A stretch of DNA of 64,000 nucleotides from Rubrivivax sp. (lineage in GTDB: Bacteria; Pseudomonadota; Gammaproteobacteria; Burkholderiales; Burkholderiaceae_C), in assembly GCA_030653385.1 (NCBI GenBank), contig JAURZM010000009.1:1-64000 (forward strand), written 5' to 3'. The notes under the pieces were generated by a model that did no database searches, was not told where the DNA came from, and saw only the letters and a program-made list of their open reading frames with translations. Position 1 is the stretch's first letter. Each line of letters starts with the position of its first letter. Below, piece after piece: positions 15,937 through 24,388 of this stretch. Both the position numbers and the translations under genes were made by a program.

Positions 15937-18438
15937 ATGAACGACCCGCGACGCCGCGACATTTTGCGCTTCAGTGCCCTGCTGTCTGGCCTGACCCCAT
16001 TGGCCGGCTGTGGTGGTGGAGGTGGTGACAGTGCACCGGTGGCCCCGGTTGCCGGCCCTACGCCAGCACCGCCACCCCAGCAGCCTGCGCCAGCACCGCC
16101 TGCTCCAACACCACCTGCACCCCCGGCGCCCACACCGCCGGCACCGTCGCCGCCCGCATCACCGGCACCCCCGCCTGTTGCCAGTTCAGGTGCGCGCCAA
16201 TTCAGCCTGCTTTCCGGGGTGACTGCAACGGCGCCGTTCTGCGTGGGCTTTGCGTTGAAGCAGGGCGACATTCCCAGTGGCAGCGGCATAGCAGTGACGG
16301 GCGCCACCGCACAGGTGACGGTCAAGAACACCTGGCCTGATGGTTCAGCGAAATTTGCACTGGTGGCGGGAACAGCTTCATTGACAGCCGGTGTTGCCGC
16401 CACAGTTGCATTGGCTGCTGGCACGTCAAGCACGGGAACAGCACTGACGCTGGCTGATCTGCAAGCAGCGATGACTCAGCCGGTGACGGTGACTTGCGGC
16501 AGCTTCGGGTCTGCCAGTTGGTCAGGCGCGGACTGGGCGTTTCCGTTCGAGACCTGGGTGGTGGGTCACCGCATGTCTTCCTGGGTTTACCGCAAGCCAG
16601 TGGGCAGCGATGCACATCTGGTGGCATGGTTGGAAGTTCGCCTCTTCAGCACCGGCGAAGTCGAGATGTTGCCGTGGGTTGAAAACGGGTTCTTGGCTGT
16701 AGCTGGGCCAGCCAACAGAAGCGGGTCTTTCACGTTTCTGCTCAATGGAAGTACGCGATTCAACGCAGCTTTCGATCTGCCGAATCACAGCCGAACGCCC
16801 CTTGTCAACGGCGCGACCGTCTCGCATTGGATCGGGACACCTTATGACCTGCTGGTTAAGCACGATGGCGAGTACTTGCAAACTACCGGATTGGTTCCGG
16901 CGTACTTCGCGCGGACTCCCGCGACGGCAGCATCGGTGCTTGGATTGCCGACTTCCTTCTCTCCGCTGCAACGCGGCAGCTATCCGGTTGGGATGGGCGC
17001 GGGCGGCTATAGCAACAGCATAGGACTTCTGCCGGAGTGGGATGCAGTACATCTCACCAGTCCAGCAACGGCTACTTACAAGGGCGTGCTCTTTCAGGCT
17101 TTCAGTGCTGGCCGATACGGCATTCACTATCGAGACGAAACCGCAACGCCGGCACACCGTCCGGCGCTAATCAAAAACTACCCCGCACTGACGATCAAAG
17201 AGCCTTCAAACTCGACACATGCAGGCTGGACCGTGCCGCCACAAACGAGCGGCACCCAGGCGCCCGGATGGGCGACTTCGCATCATCCGTCGGTAGGCTA
17301 CTTGGCGTATTTGTTGACCGGCTGGACGTTTCACCGAGATACGGTGCAGTTTGCAAGCTCGTACAACTCACTTTTCGAAGCTTATCCCGTTCGAAATGGC
17401 AGCGAAGGTGTTTGGAAAAGCACATCTGCAGGAGCAACTCGGCACGTGGCTTGGTGTTTGCGGACTCTTGCCCAAGCGATTGCGGTCACGCCGGACTCAG
17501 ACATTCACTACCGGTCGGCCCTGATCGCCCAGTATCAAAACAATGTCAACTACTACCATGCTCGCTACATTGCACAGCCCCACAACCCATTCGGTTTTGT
17601 GACGCCGTATAGCGATTACAGCAACATCGCGGGTTCGATCGCTGCTGGCGCCACGTCGACGGTCATTCCCTGCAATCCAGGTCAATTGGGCGGGGCTGGA
17701 TTCGACATTACGCGGGACGATCAGTACGTCGGACATAAACTCTACATTGGCAGCGAGTCTCGAACGATCACGCGTTATGTGACCGCGACTGAAACCATAA
17801 CTGTTTCCCCGGGCTTCTCGGTCGCGCCCGCGGCAGGTACAGGCTTCTCAATCAAAGATGAAGTCTGTTTCGATGCACCATGGATGTCGGATTTCTTCAT
17901 TGCGGCATTGGGCTACTCGAAGGACTTGGCGATCGGGTTCGATGCGAACACATCAACTAAGTTTGAATCGTTCTACGCATGGAAGGCCAAGAGCGTGATC
18001 GGTCGCATGGGATCGTCGGCGGCTACCGAGTTCCTGTACCGGGACTATGCCCCATACGCGCTCGCGGTTGCCCCCTTCGACTCGCCAAACGGAATACCCA
18101 GCAACAGCGGTGGATGGAACACAGGTTCCGGCCCGTGGTTTGCTGATTGGGGAGCGATCTATGCCGCAACCTTTGGCGGGAGAACGCCGCCTGGGTCTTC
18201 GTATCCGGCATATGCCTCACCAGGTCCTCGAGTCGATGGTGACCTCCGACCGTTCATGTCCCCAGAATTTCCCGCAGCAGAAGCGCTTCCTGCGATCGCA
18301 TATGCAGTGAAGCATGGACTGCCCGGAGCGGATGCTGCCTACGCACGATTGTCCAGCGCAGCGAACTGGAACGAGTTTGTCCTGCGTGTGGACGCACAAC
18401 CCGTGTGGGGAGTCGCATCTGGGGTGTTCCGCCGCTAG
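15937..18438 (+). CDS. Large Tat-exported lipoprotein, function unknown
   Basis: The 833-residue product begins MNDPRRRDILRFSALLSGL, a twin-arginine signal, ending in the lipobox LAGC, so it is probably a Tat-exported lipoprotein. A Pro/Ala-rich linker (about residues 30-85) connects to a large exported body with no motif I recognise. The body has aromatic-rich segments (TGWTFHRDTVQF, YQNNVNYYHARY) reminiscent of carbohydrate-active enzymes, but I cannot assign a family. The start at 15937 has an AAGAGAG ribosome-binding sequence 6-7 bases upstream. The 3-prime two thirds look lower in GC than the flanks, suggesting transfer. A second lipoprotein with the same N-terminal layout follows. Confidence 0.85.
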   Translation: MNDPRRRDILRFSALLSGLTPLAGCGGGGGDSAPVAPVAGPTPAPPPQQPAPAPPAPTPPAPPAPTPPAPSPPASPAPPPVASSGARQFSLLSGVTATAPFCVGFALKQGDIPSGSGIAVTGATAQVTVKNTWPDGSAKFALVAGTASLTAGVAATVALAAGTSSTGTALTLADLQAAMTQPVTVTCGSFGSASWSGADWAFPFETWVVGHRMSSWVYRKPVGSDAHLVAWLEVRLFSTGEVEMLPWVENGFLAVAGPANRSGSFTFLLNGSTRFNAAFDLPNHSRTPLVNGATVSHWIGTPYDLLVKHDGEYLQTTGLVPAYFARTPATAASVLGLPTSFSPLQRGSYPVGMGAGGYSNSIGLLPEWDAVHLTSPATATYKGVLFQAFSAGRYGIHYRDETATPAHRPALIKNYPALTIKEPSNSTHAGWTVPPQTSGTQAPGWATSHHPSVGYLAYLLTGWTFHRDTVQFASSYNSLFEAYPVRNGSEGVWKSTSAGATRHVAWCLRTLAQAIAVTPDSDIHYRSALIAQYQNNVNYYHARYIAQPHNPFGFVTPYSDYSNIAGSIAAGATSTVIPCNPGQLGGAGFDITRDDQYVGHKLYIGSESRTITRYVTATETITVSPGFSVAPAAGTGFSIKDEVCFDAPWMSDFFIAALGYSKDLAIGFDANTSTKFESFYAWKAKSVIGRMGSSAATEFLYRDYAPYALAVAPFDSPNGIPSNSGGWNTGSGPWFADWGAIYAATFGGRTPPGSSYPAYASPGPRVDGDLRPFMSPEFPAAEALPAIAYAVKHGLPGADAAYARLSSAANWNEFVLRVDAQPVWGVASGVFRR

Positions 18439-18788
18439 GTCGATTCTTTTTTTCGGATAGGAGTCGAGCCGTCGCCAGATCTGCAAGTCGGTGTAGCAAG
18501 GTCACCAGCTCCGATCCAGTTAAACATCACTTCAGTAAGGGGCAGGTTGCCAAGCGCCCTGACAAAAACAGTGTGACGTTCTTGCGTCCTCTGAGATTGC
18601 ATACGCACTTCTCCCCTTCCGACAGGACTCGGTTGATCTGAAGTTCGATCAGATTGAGATCACGCACTACCGCCCATTGGGCTGCAGGCTCGTAGCACAT
18701 TTACAACCGCTGACATGACCACACCGAAGTCAACAAAGAACGCCTCCGAACTTGCCGATATAGATGTGGCTATCAGGAAGGTTTCGAA
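18439..18788. other. 350-base intergenic region between two Tat lipoprotein genes
   Basis: This stretch is visibly richer in A and T than its surroundings. It begins with a run of T (bases about 18445-18453) just after the upstream stop, without an obvious preceding hairpin, and holds a possible 25-codon frame at 18715-18792 that overlaps the next start. The purine stretch CAGGAAGG near 18774 is a plausible ribosome-binding site for the downstream gene. I see no convincing promoter boxes and no RNA gene. Confidence 0.5.
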
Positions 18789-18792
18789 ATGA
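18715..18792 (+). CDS. Possible 25-residue leader peptide or gene remnant
   Basis: An ATG at 18715 opens a frame reading MTTPKSTKNASELADIDVAI and ending RKVSK at a TGA that overlaps the ATG of the downstream lipoprotein (AAATGATC). The composition is protein-like and polar, unlike random high-GC frames here. The overlap would couple translation of the two. It could equally be the tail of a decayed gene, as the region upstream shows no clear ribosome-binding site. Confidence 0.3.
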   Translation: MTTPKSTKNASELADIDVAIRKVSK

Positions 18793-20246
18793 TCGATCCC
18801 CGTCGCCGCGACATTCTGAGGTTCACTGCATTGGTGGTGGGCTTGCCTCCGTTGGTAGGTTGCGGTGGGGGATCTGAAGCATCCGACGCGACCGCAGTGG
18901 GAAGCGCTACGCCACCACCTGCCCAACCGGCACCTGCGCCCGCCCCCACGCCCCCTTCCCCCGCGGCACCACAGCCGCCGGCACCACCGCCCGCACCAGT
19001 ACCACCGGCACCACCGCCGCCCGCACCACCGGCGCCCGCACCACCTCCCTTGCCGCCGACTGCGCCGATGCCTGTCACAGCAGCACTTCCAGAGTCAGCA
19101 GTGCCAGCGTGGCGCCAGGGCCAGAGGGCGGGCACTTGGCGTGAGATTACGGGATCCGCCATGGGCCTTCTGCCGGCAAGCAGTGAAGCTCGGACGACTG
19201 CTGGCGGTACTGCTGTCGTTGGCGCCGCTGCGCGAATGGACGCTTGGTGTGGCCTGTCTGTCGACACTCGAGACAGCCAAGTCTGGAGCCTGGCCAACGG
19301 GGGACATGGAGACTATTACGGCAATGAGGTGTGTACCATCGACTTGATGGCGGATTCGCCAGCGTGGGTCGAGTGGCTCGCCAGTTCAAGCAGTAATGTT
19401 GTTCAGACGCCGGAAGATGTGCCCGATGCCACCGCGCCCAGCTACGCCCGCTACCTGGACGGCAAGCCCAGCTCGCGCCACAGCTACTACGGTCAGCAGT
19501 TCCTCGAGCGCCAGAACCGCGCCTTGACCTTGGGTGGATCCATGAGTCCCCGAGGCAGTGCCTTCGAGAATGTAGAAGGCTTTGATGTCACGGTCAGCAA
19601 GGGTACGAACGGCTGGGACCCGGCTGGCACCTTCGGATTCGCAGTTGGCGGCGCCAACGGGGGGTGGACACCAGCAATCGGATGGAGCGTTTGCAAGGAC
19701 CCTGTCACTGAATGCATCTACACCATTACCACGCCCTACATCCGTCGGTTCACACCTGGCACTGGCGCAGTCGGCGGTACTTGGTCCATCCTGGGGCGAC
19801 TTCCCGCTTCCATGAATTCCGGCGCCATGGGCGCGACGGCTGTGGACACGCGCCGCAATCGTCTCCTTTGGGTCAAGGGCTACGGCCCCAATGCGGCCAT
19901 GGTGTGCGACCTGGCACTGGGCACGTGGACGGAAAGCGCCATCCCTGCCAGCGAAGCCAAAGCTGCATTCGAAACCTTGGATCCCTCTTTGGGGATGGTG
20001 TACGTGCCGCAGATCGACAAGTTCCTGGTGCGCGCCAACGCGGCAGGGTCCAGGGTCTATGCCATCGATCCCGTCACCTTTGCCGTGACCTACCTGGCCA
20101 CGACAGGTGGTGAGGCGGTACCCCGGGGTGCCGTACTGCCGCGAGAAGAGGGTGTCTACAACCGCTGGCTGTATGTGCCTGCACTGAGCGGCGTTGTCTA
20201 CTTCGCCAATTCTTCCGCCAACGCCTGGTTCCTGCGGCTTTACTGA
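18789..20246 (+). CDS. Tat-exported lipoprotein with a kelch/galactose-oxidase-like body
   Basis: The 485-residue protein starts MIDPRRRDILRFTALVVGL and ends its signal at LVGC, a Tat lipoprotein signal almost identical in layout to the 15937 gene, followed by a long Pro/Ala linker (about residues 40-95). The body has repeated motifs such as VDTRDSQVWSLANGGHGDYY, FAVGGANGG and VDTRRNRLLWVKGYG, consistent with kelch-like beta-propeller blades of the galactose-oxidase type. An enzyme activity cannot be assigned: the Cys-Tyr cofactor residues are not identifiable by eye. Likely periplasmic or outer-membrane anchored, acting on or binding surface glycan. Confidence 0.82.
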   Translation: MIDPRRRDILRFTALVVGLPPLVGCGGGSEASDATAVGSATPPPAQPAPAPAPTPPSPAAPQPPAPPPAPVPPAPPPPAPPAPAPPPLPPTAPMPVTAALPESAVPAWRQGQRAGTWREITGSAMGLLPASSEARTTAGGTAVVGAAARMDAWCGLSVDTRDSQVWSLANGGHGDYYGNEVCTIDLMADSPAWVEWLASSSSNVVQTPEDVPDATAPSYARYLDGKPSSRHSYYGQQFLERQNRALTLGGSMSPRGSAFENVEGFDVTVSKGTNGWDPAGTFGFAVGGANGGWTPAIGWSVCKDPVTECIYTITTPYIRRFTPGTGAVGGTWSILGRLPASMNSGAMGATAVDTRRNRLLWVKGYGPNAAMVCDLALGTWTESAIPASEAKAAFETLDPSLGMVYVPQIDKFLVRANAAGSRVYAIDPVTFAVTYLATTGGEAVPRGAVLPREEGVYNRWLYVPALSGVVYFANSSANAWFLRLY

Positions 20247-20259
20247 CACCGAGGTTGCC

Positions 20260-20631
20260 TTGCTGACCGAAGTGCAGTTGCGGGCCCGCCGTCAGCAGCC
20301 TGCCGATGTACCTTGCGGCAGCTGCCGCGCCTGTTGTTCACACGACAGGGTGTTGCTTGGGCCAAAGGACGACCCCATGGCCTACCGTTGGCACCGAGAA
20401 GGTGACTACGCAGTGTTGGACCGCAAGGACAACGGCGAGTGCATCTACCTAACGGCCAGTGGTTGCGGCATTCACGGACGGGCGCCCGACATTTGCAGGC
20501 GCATGGATTGCAGAGTCCTGGTGCTGCTGACACCCGCCCATGTCAGAGAGCGAAGGGTTGCAGAGAATCCTCACATGGCGCGGGTGTACGAGGCTGGACT
20601 GGCGCTCGTCGACACCTTGCCAGATCAGTGA
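20260..20631 (+). CDS. YkgJ family cysteine-cluster protein
   Basis: The 123-residue product contains CGSCRACCSHDRVLL and, later, CIYLTASGCGIH and ICRRMDCR, the conserved cysteine pattern of the YkgJ (UPF0153) family, thought to bind zinc or an iron-sulfur centre. The frame is open upstream into the lipoprotein gene, so the start must be chosen. I prefer TTG 20260, 13 bases after that stop, because GAGG lies 5 bases before it. GTG 20272 is the alternative. Function in the cell is not known to me. Confidence 0.82.
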   Translation: MLTEVQLRARRQQPADVPCGSCRACCSHDRVLLGPKDDPMAYRWHREGDYAVLDRKDNGECIYLTASGCGIHGRAPDICRRMDCRVLVLLTPAHVRERRVAENPHMARVYEAGLALVDTLPDQ

Positions 20632-20656
20632 CCGCTTGCTGAATTCGTGAAGCGCA

Positions 20657-21433
20657 CTAGGGTGCACTGGCACCGGTAGCTGCCGATGCCGGGGGCGCAC
20701 TGGCCGATGCAGAAGCGGCCTCGCTGGGTGCCTGTGCGGGCGCTTCGGTCCATTTGCCGGCAGTCTGCAATTGCTGCTTCAAACCACCTTGCCGATCGAA
20801 CCCCAGGCTTTGCGCGCGGTGGGCCTGTGCCAGGGCCTTGTCGAACTCGCCCATCTCGAAATAGATTAGGCCGGCGTTGTAGTTCGTGAAGGCATTGTCC
20901 TTCGCGCCCTGCAAGGCAAAGTCGAGTTGACGATGGGCGTCGGGTTTGCGTCCGCTGCTCGCCAGGAACTTGGCGTAGATCATTCTTGCGATGGTGTCGT
21001 CGGGTCGAAACTGCACGGCCCGTTTGAAGTAACACTCGACCGAGTACTGTGCGCCCGGCGGTACGGCACGTTTGGTTCTGGCGCCCAGGTTCATCATGGA
21101 AACCAGCGCGCGGTGGTGGTTGGGAAAGGCGCGCAGCGTGTAGTCGATGTCGCTGCCCAGGCTGGCCGACACACCAGAGATGAGCGACTCCACACGAGGT
21201 GTGAAGTGGTAGTCCTCGACGATCTTCCGGTTCTGACCCTGTTCGACCCGGTAATCGTGGGGACCGAAGCCGTTCACAAAGGGATTGCCGCAGAATGAAT
21301 CGCCCTGTTGTGCCAGGGCCGCCGGACCAGCAACCGTGCCCAGCGCCAGACACAGCAAAAGTCTGCCGGCACGCGTACCTGTGCACGCCAGCAGAGGAAC
21401 TCTGGCGTGCAGGCGATCACTCGTCTTGTTCAT
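20657..21433 (-). CDS. Secreted TPR-repeat protein
   Basis: The 258-residue product starts at ATG 21433 with a basic leader and a hydrophobic segment ending ALGTVAGPAALAQQ, a good Sec signal peptide. The mature part has TPR-like helices (CYFKRAVQFRPDDTIARMIY, NAGLIYFEMGEFDKALAQAH). It ends in a low-complexity Ala/Ser/Pro tail (about 30 residues) that may be disordered. TPR proteins in surface-polysaccharide loci often scaffold assembly, but the exact role is unknown. It is convergent with the YkgJ-like gene and divergent from the methyltransferase. Confidence 0.85.
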   Translation of the reverse strand: MNKTSDRLHARVPLLACTGTRAGRLLLCLALGTVAGPAALAQQGDSFCGNPFVNGFGPHDYRVEQGQNRKIVEDYHFTPRVESLISGVSASLGSDIDYTLRAFPNHHRALVSMMNLGARTKRAVPPGAQYSVECYFKRAVQFRPDDTIARMIYAKFLASSGRKPDAHRQLDFALQGAKDNAFTNYNAGLIYFEMGEFDKALAQAHRAQSLGFDRQGGLKQQLQTAGKWTEAPAQAPSEAASASASAPPASAATGASAP

Positions 21434-21694
21434 GGGGCGGCAGTCTATACGCAGCTTGGCAGTGGAGCGATGAGCCAGGCCCGACTGGGGACCGGGCTGA
21501 TCCGCAACATCCACCATGTGTCCACTGCCGGTCGACAAGGCGCGGGCAAGCGTTTCTTTCGGCACAGCTTTGGTGGCTTTGTCTGCCATGTCCCGGGTCG
21601 GCCTGGGCAGAGCTGCGTGCGAGAATTCCAAGATGACCAACCGGTGACCGACGCGTGTCAGCCGGCCATTGCCAGCACACCAAAAAGGACCCCA

Positions 21695-22447
21695 ATGGGC
21701 GTGACCGACAAGTTGCCTGCGGATGACCAGGACTACCGTTCCAGCCACCTCGAGCGGGGCAGCCGATACGACGCCAACCTGGCAGAGTCACCTTTCGACG
21801 CCTACATGTCGGGTTGGGAGCGCAAGTTGTTGCCCCAGGTCATTCGTCAGCACTTTCCTGGCGGTGTGCAGCGTTACCTGGACTTTGCCTGTGGCACAGG
21901 TCGCATCACCGAACAGGTGGTGCCCTTCGCCAAGCAGTCGGTCGCGGTGGACATTTCGCCATCGATGATCGAAGAGGCGCGCAAGAAGTGCCCGCAGACC
22001 ACCTTCCATCTGGCTGACCTGACCACGCAGAACCCCGACCTGGGCGGCAGCTTTGATCTGGTCAGTTCATTCCGCTTCTTTGGCAATGCACAGGACGAAT
22101 TGCGTGAAGGTGCGCTCAGGGCCATCACCCAGCGCATGGCGCCGGGCGGCCACCTGCTGATCAACAGTCACCGCAATCCGCGAGCACTTTATGCGCTGTT
22201 CGACCGCCTCACGGGGGGTAACACCGGTTCGATGGACCTGCACCTGCCCAAGCTGCGTGCATTGCTGGACCGTCACGGCCTGAGCATCGTGTCCATGCGG
22301 CCCATCGGTGCCTGGATGTACCGCACCAGCCTGATGCTGACGACAAAGGTCGACGACGCGCGTGCCGTGAGAAACGAGGCGCGCTTCTCTGGCGAAATGT
22401 TTGCTTCGATTGCGCCCGATCTCATCCTGGTGGCGCGGAAGCGCTGA
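21695..22447 (+). CDS. Class I SAM-dependent methyltransferase
   Basis: The 250-residue soluble protein has the Rossmann methyltransferase core: YLDFACGTGRITE is motif I (residues about 65-77), VAVDISPSMIEEARKK the acidic motif, and FDLVSSFRFFGNA and APGGHLLINSH the later strands. The ATG at 21695 has AAGGA 5 bases upstream. The methyl acceptor is unknown; sugar or lipid carriers are plausible from the setting. It opens a small rightward group with the next two genes. Confidence 0.9.
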   Translation: MGVTDKLPADDQDYRSSHLERGSRYDANLAESPFDAYMSGWERKLLPQVIRQHFPGGVQRYLDFACGTGRITEQVVPFAKQSVAVDISPSMIEEARKKCPQTTFHLADLTTQNPDLGGSFDLVSSFRFFGNAQDELREGALRAITQRMAPGGHLLINSHRNPRALYALFDRLTGGNTGSMDLHLPKLRALLDRHGLSIVSMRPIGAWMYRTSLMLTTKVDDARAVRNEARFSGEMFASIAPDLILVARKR

Positions 22448-22474
22448 AGTCGCCGCCCGCTCGACTTCGACCTG

Positions 22475-23149
22475 ATGGATGTCGCGTACCCTTATGCGGA
22501 CAGCCTGTCACGCCGACAATTGCTGTACCGCCTGCCTGCTGCGCCCGAACCCAGGCGCCTCTTGCTGGTCGCTGAAGACACGGACAGCCGTTCGATAGGT
22601 GCTGCCTGGGGCGGGCCCGTGACGGTGATGGCTGCCGCCGAACTTGAGGCCGCCCCTGTGCCCCGCGGCACAGCTTTCGATGCCGTGGCGCTGCCCTGGA
22701 CAAGCGGCCGGCAAGCCGCTGCAGGCGGCGACGGGATCGGCCTGCTTCAACAAGCCCACCGGCTGCTGGCAATGGGGGGCGTGGTGGTCGGGCACCTGCA
22801 CAACACCCACACGCTCAAGCGCCTGGTCACCGCCAGCGGCCTGGCCAGCATGCTCAGTGCCGCGGTGCGGCCCGATGCGATGGGCAGTGCCGCAGCCTGC
22901 GGCGCCGCCTTGCGGCGGGCGGGCTTTGTGCAAGCCGAGTGCTGGTATGTGCAGCCCAGCATCGACTCGCCGATGGGACTGATTCCTGCCGACCCCGTTG
23001 CAGCACGGGCGCACTTCCTGCGCGCGATCCGGTCCGCACAGGGCCACTACAGCCGGCCCGCCTATGCCGCGCGGCTGCTGGTGGCTGCGCTGGGGCTGGG
23101 TGGCATGCAGCAGTCTGAATTGTTCTTCTGGGCCACAAAACCGTGTTGA
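22475..23149 (+). CDS. Methyltransferase-like protein without a clear SAM motif
   Basis: The 224-residue product has a layout like a class I methyltransferase: a beta-strand region (RRLLLVAEDTDSRSIGAAW) where motif I should lie, then FDAVALPW and LLQQAHRLLAMGGVVVGHLHN, which resemble the later core strands. The glycine loop GxGxG is missing, so it may be degenerate or use the fold for another purpose. Its stop overlaps the start of the phosphotransferase gene, which suggests the two are coupled and may act together. Confidence 0.72.
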   Translation: MDVAYPYADSLSRRQLLYRLPAAPEPRRLLLVAEDTDSRSIGAAWGGPVTVMAAAELEAAPVPRGTAFDAVALPWTSGRQAAAGGDGIGLLQQAHRLLAMGGVVVGHLHNTHTLKRLVTASGLASMLSAAVRPDAMGSAAACGAALRRAGFVQAECWYVQPSIDSPMGLIPADPVAARAHFLRAIRSAQGHYSRPAYAARLLVAALGLGGMQQSELFFWATKPC

Positions 23150-24036
23150 AGCGTGTGCTCGACCTGGTGGCCGCACAAGGCTGGTTCGACACCTCGCGGC
23201 CATTCGAGAAAACAATCAACCTCACCCAAGGCGCCTGCCTGTGGATGATGCTCACGCGTCAGGGTGTCTGCGACACCTACGTCAAGTTTTCGGAATCGGT
23301 CAGCCTGGCGCTCGAAGCGCAGCGTTGTGATTCGGCCAGCCGCAGCTACCCGACCTTGGTGCCACCTTATGTCGGCCATCTGCACGAAGCCGGCTTGGAC
23401 GTGCTGGTGTGTCGCGCAGTGGCCTACCGTGCGCCGAACGTGCACAAACTGCTCAGCGGGCGGGCCGATGGCCGCGTGTTCCAGGACCTGGGACGTTACT
23501 TCGCGGCCATGCCCGCCACGCGTCTTTCGCCGCAGCTCACTCCCGTGGGCAATGCCGGCCTGGTGCAGGGCCTGGCCACCTACTTCGAAACGCATTCGCT
23601 CGCACCGCTGGCACGACGGTGGTTGCGCAGCGACGCAGTCCAGCGTGCCAGCCAACTGCCAGACATGCCGCAACATGGCGACATGGTGGTGAACAACATC
23701 GGGCTGGCGCCCGACGGCTCGGCAGTGGTTTTCGACTGGGAGGACTTTGGTGCTTCCTGCCTGCCGGGCCTGGACCTGTTCACGCTGGAACTTTCCCTGG
23801 CGGGCGATGCGGCCAGGCTGTATGCCGGACGTGGCAGCCCTTCAAGCCCTTTGCAGCAGTTTGTCCGCAGCGCGTGCCACGCCATGCAGCTGGACCATGG
23901 CGACTACAGCACCTTGACCACGGTCTATGCGCTGGTGTTCAGGCACTTGAAGCGCAACTACGGCCCCGGGGTGCGCGAACGCATGGACCAGTTGCTTCAG
24001 GACTTGGATCAGCAGCGCACTGAAACCGACGTTTGA
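23143..24036 (+). CDS. Aminoglycoside phosphotransferase/choline kinase-like protein
   Basis: The 297-residue protein shows the kinase-like catalytic signature QHGDMVVNNIGL followed by VVFDWEDFG, as in the APH/choline kinase superfamily, which phosphorylate small hydroxyl-containing molecules. The N-terminal lobe is short and the usual Lys motif is not obvious. It starts with GTG at 23143, overlapping the previous stop by seven bases. The likely substrate is a sugar or alcohol of the surface polysaccharide; this is an inference. It ends 23 bases before the stop of the convergent ACP gene. Confidence 0.85.
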   Translation: MLKRVLDLVAAQGWFDTSRPFEKTINLTQGACLWMMLTRQGVCDTYVKFSESVSLALEAQRCDSASRSYPTLVPPYVGHLHEAGLDVLVCRAVAYRAPNVHKLLSGRADGRVFQDLGRYFAAMPATRLSPQLTPVGNAGLVQGLATYFETHSLAPLARRWLRSDAVQRASQLPDMPQHGDMVVNNIGLAPDGSAVVFDWEDFGASCLPGLDLFTLELSLAGDAARLYAGRGSPSSPLQQFVRSACHAMQLDHGDYSTLTTVYALVFRHLKRNYGPGVRERMDQLLQDLDQQRTETDV

Positions 24037-24059
24037 GGGGGCGATGGCCCAGCGGGGTG

Positions 24060-24311
24060 TCAGCCCTCGAGTTTGCCGGTGACAAATGCCAGCAGCGTGC
24101 CGAAGGTTTCGAAGACCGAACCGTCGATCTCGTCATCTTCCACGGCAAAGCCCAGCCGTTCTTCAAAAGCGGTGAGCAACGACACCACACCCATGGAATC
24201 CAGTTCCGGCACCGCACCGATCAGCGGTGTGGCGTCGTCGAAGGCCAGCCCACGTCCGCCCAGGTTCAGCGTGCTGTCGACCAGCTTGAGCAATTCGTTC
24301 CGGATATCCAA
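24060..24311 (-). CDS. Second acyl carrier protein
   Basis: An 83-residue carrier protein with the attachment serine in ELDSMGVVSLL (Ser39) and an acidic recognition helix (FEERLGFAVEDDEI). It starts with TTG at 24311, supported by GGAG seven bases upstream and the lack of a suitable ATG. It lies 77 bases downstream of the TSUP gene, transcribed in the same direction as the sulfation operon. In sequence it is quite different from the ACP at 13820, so the locus has two carriers. It is a likely partner for the acyl-CoA ligase and PLP decarboxylase genes to the right. Confidence 0.9.
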   Translation of the reverse strand: MDIRNELLKLVDSTLNLGGRGLAFDDATPLIGAVPELDSMGVVSLLTAFEERLGFAVEDDEIDGSVFETFGTLLAFVTGKLEG

Positions 24312-24388
24312 GCATCTGCTCCATCGGTGGCGGCAAGCCACGAATGGAAATTCTAGTCGGGCGCCCGGAAGCAGACACGTGTCGGGCT

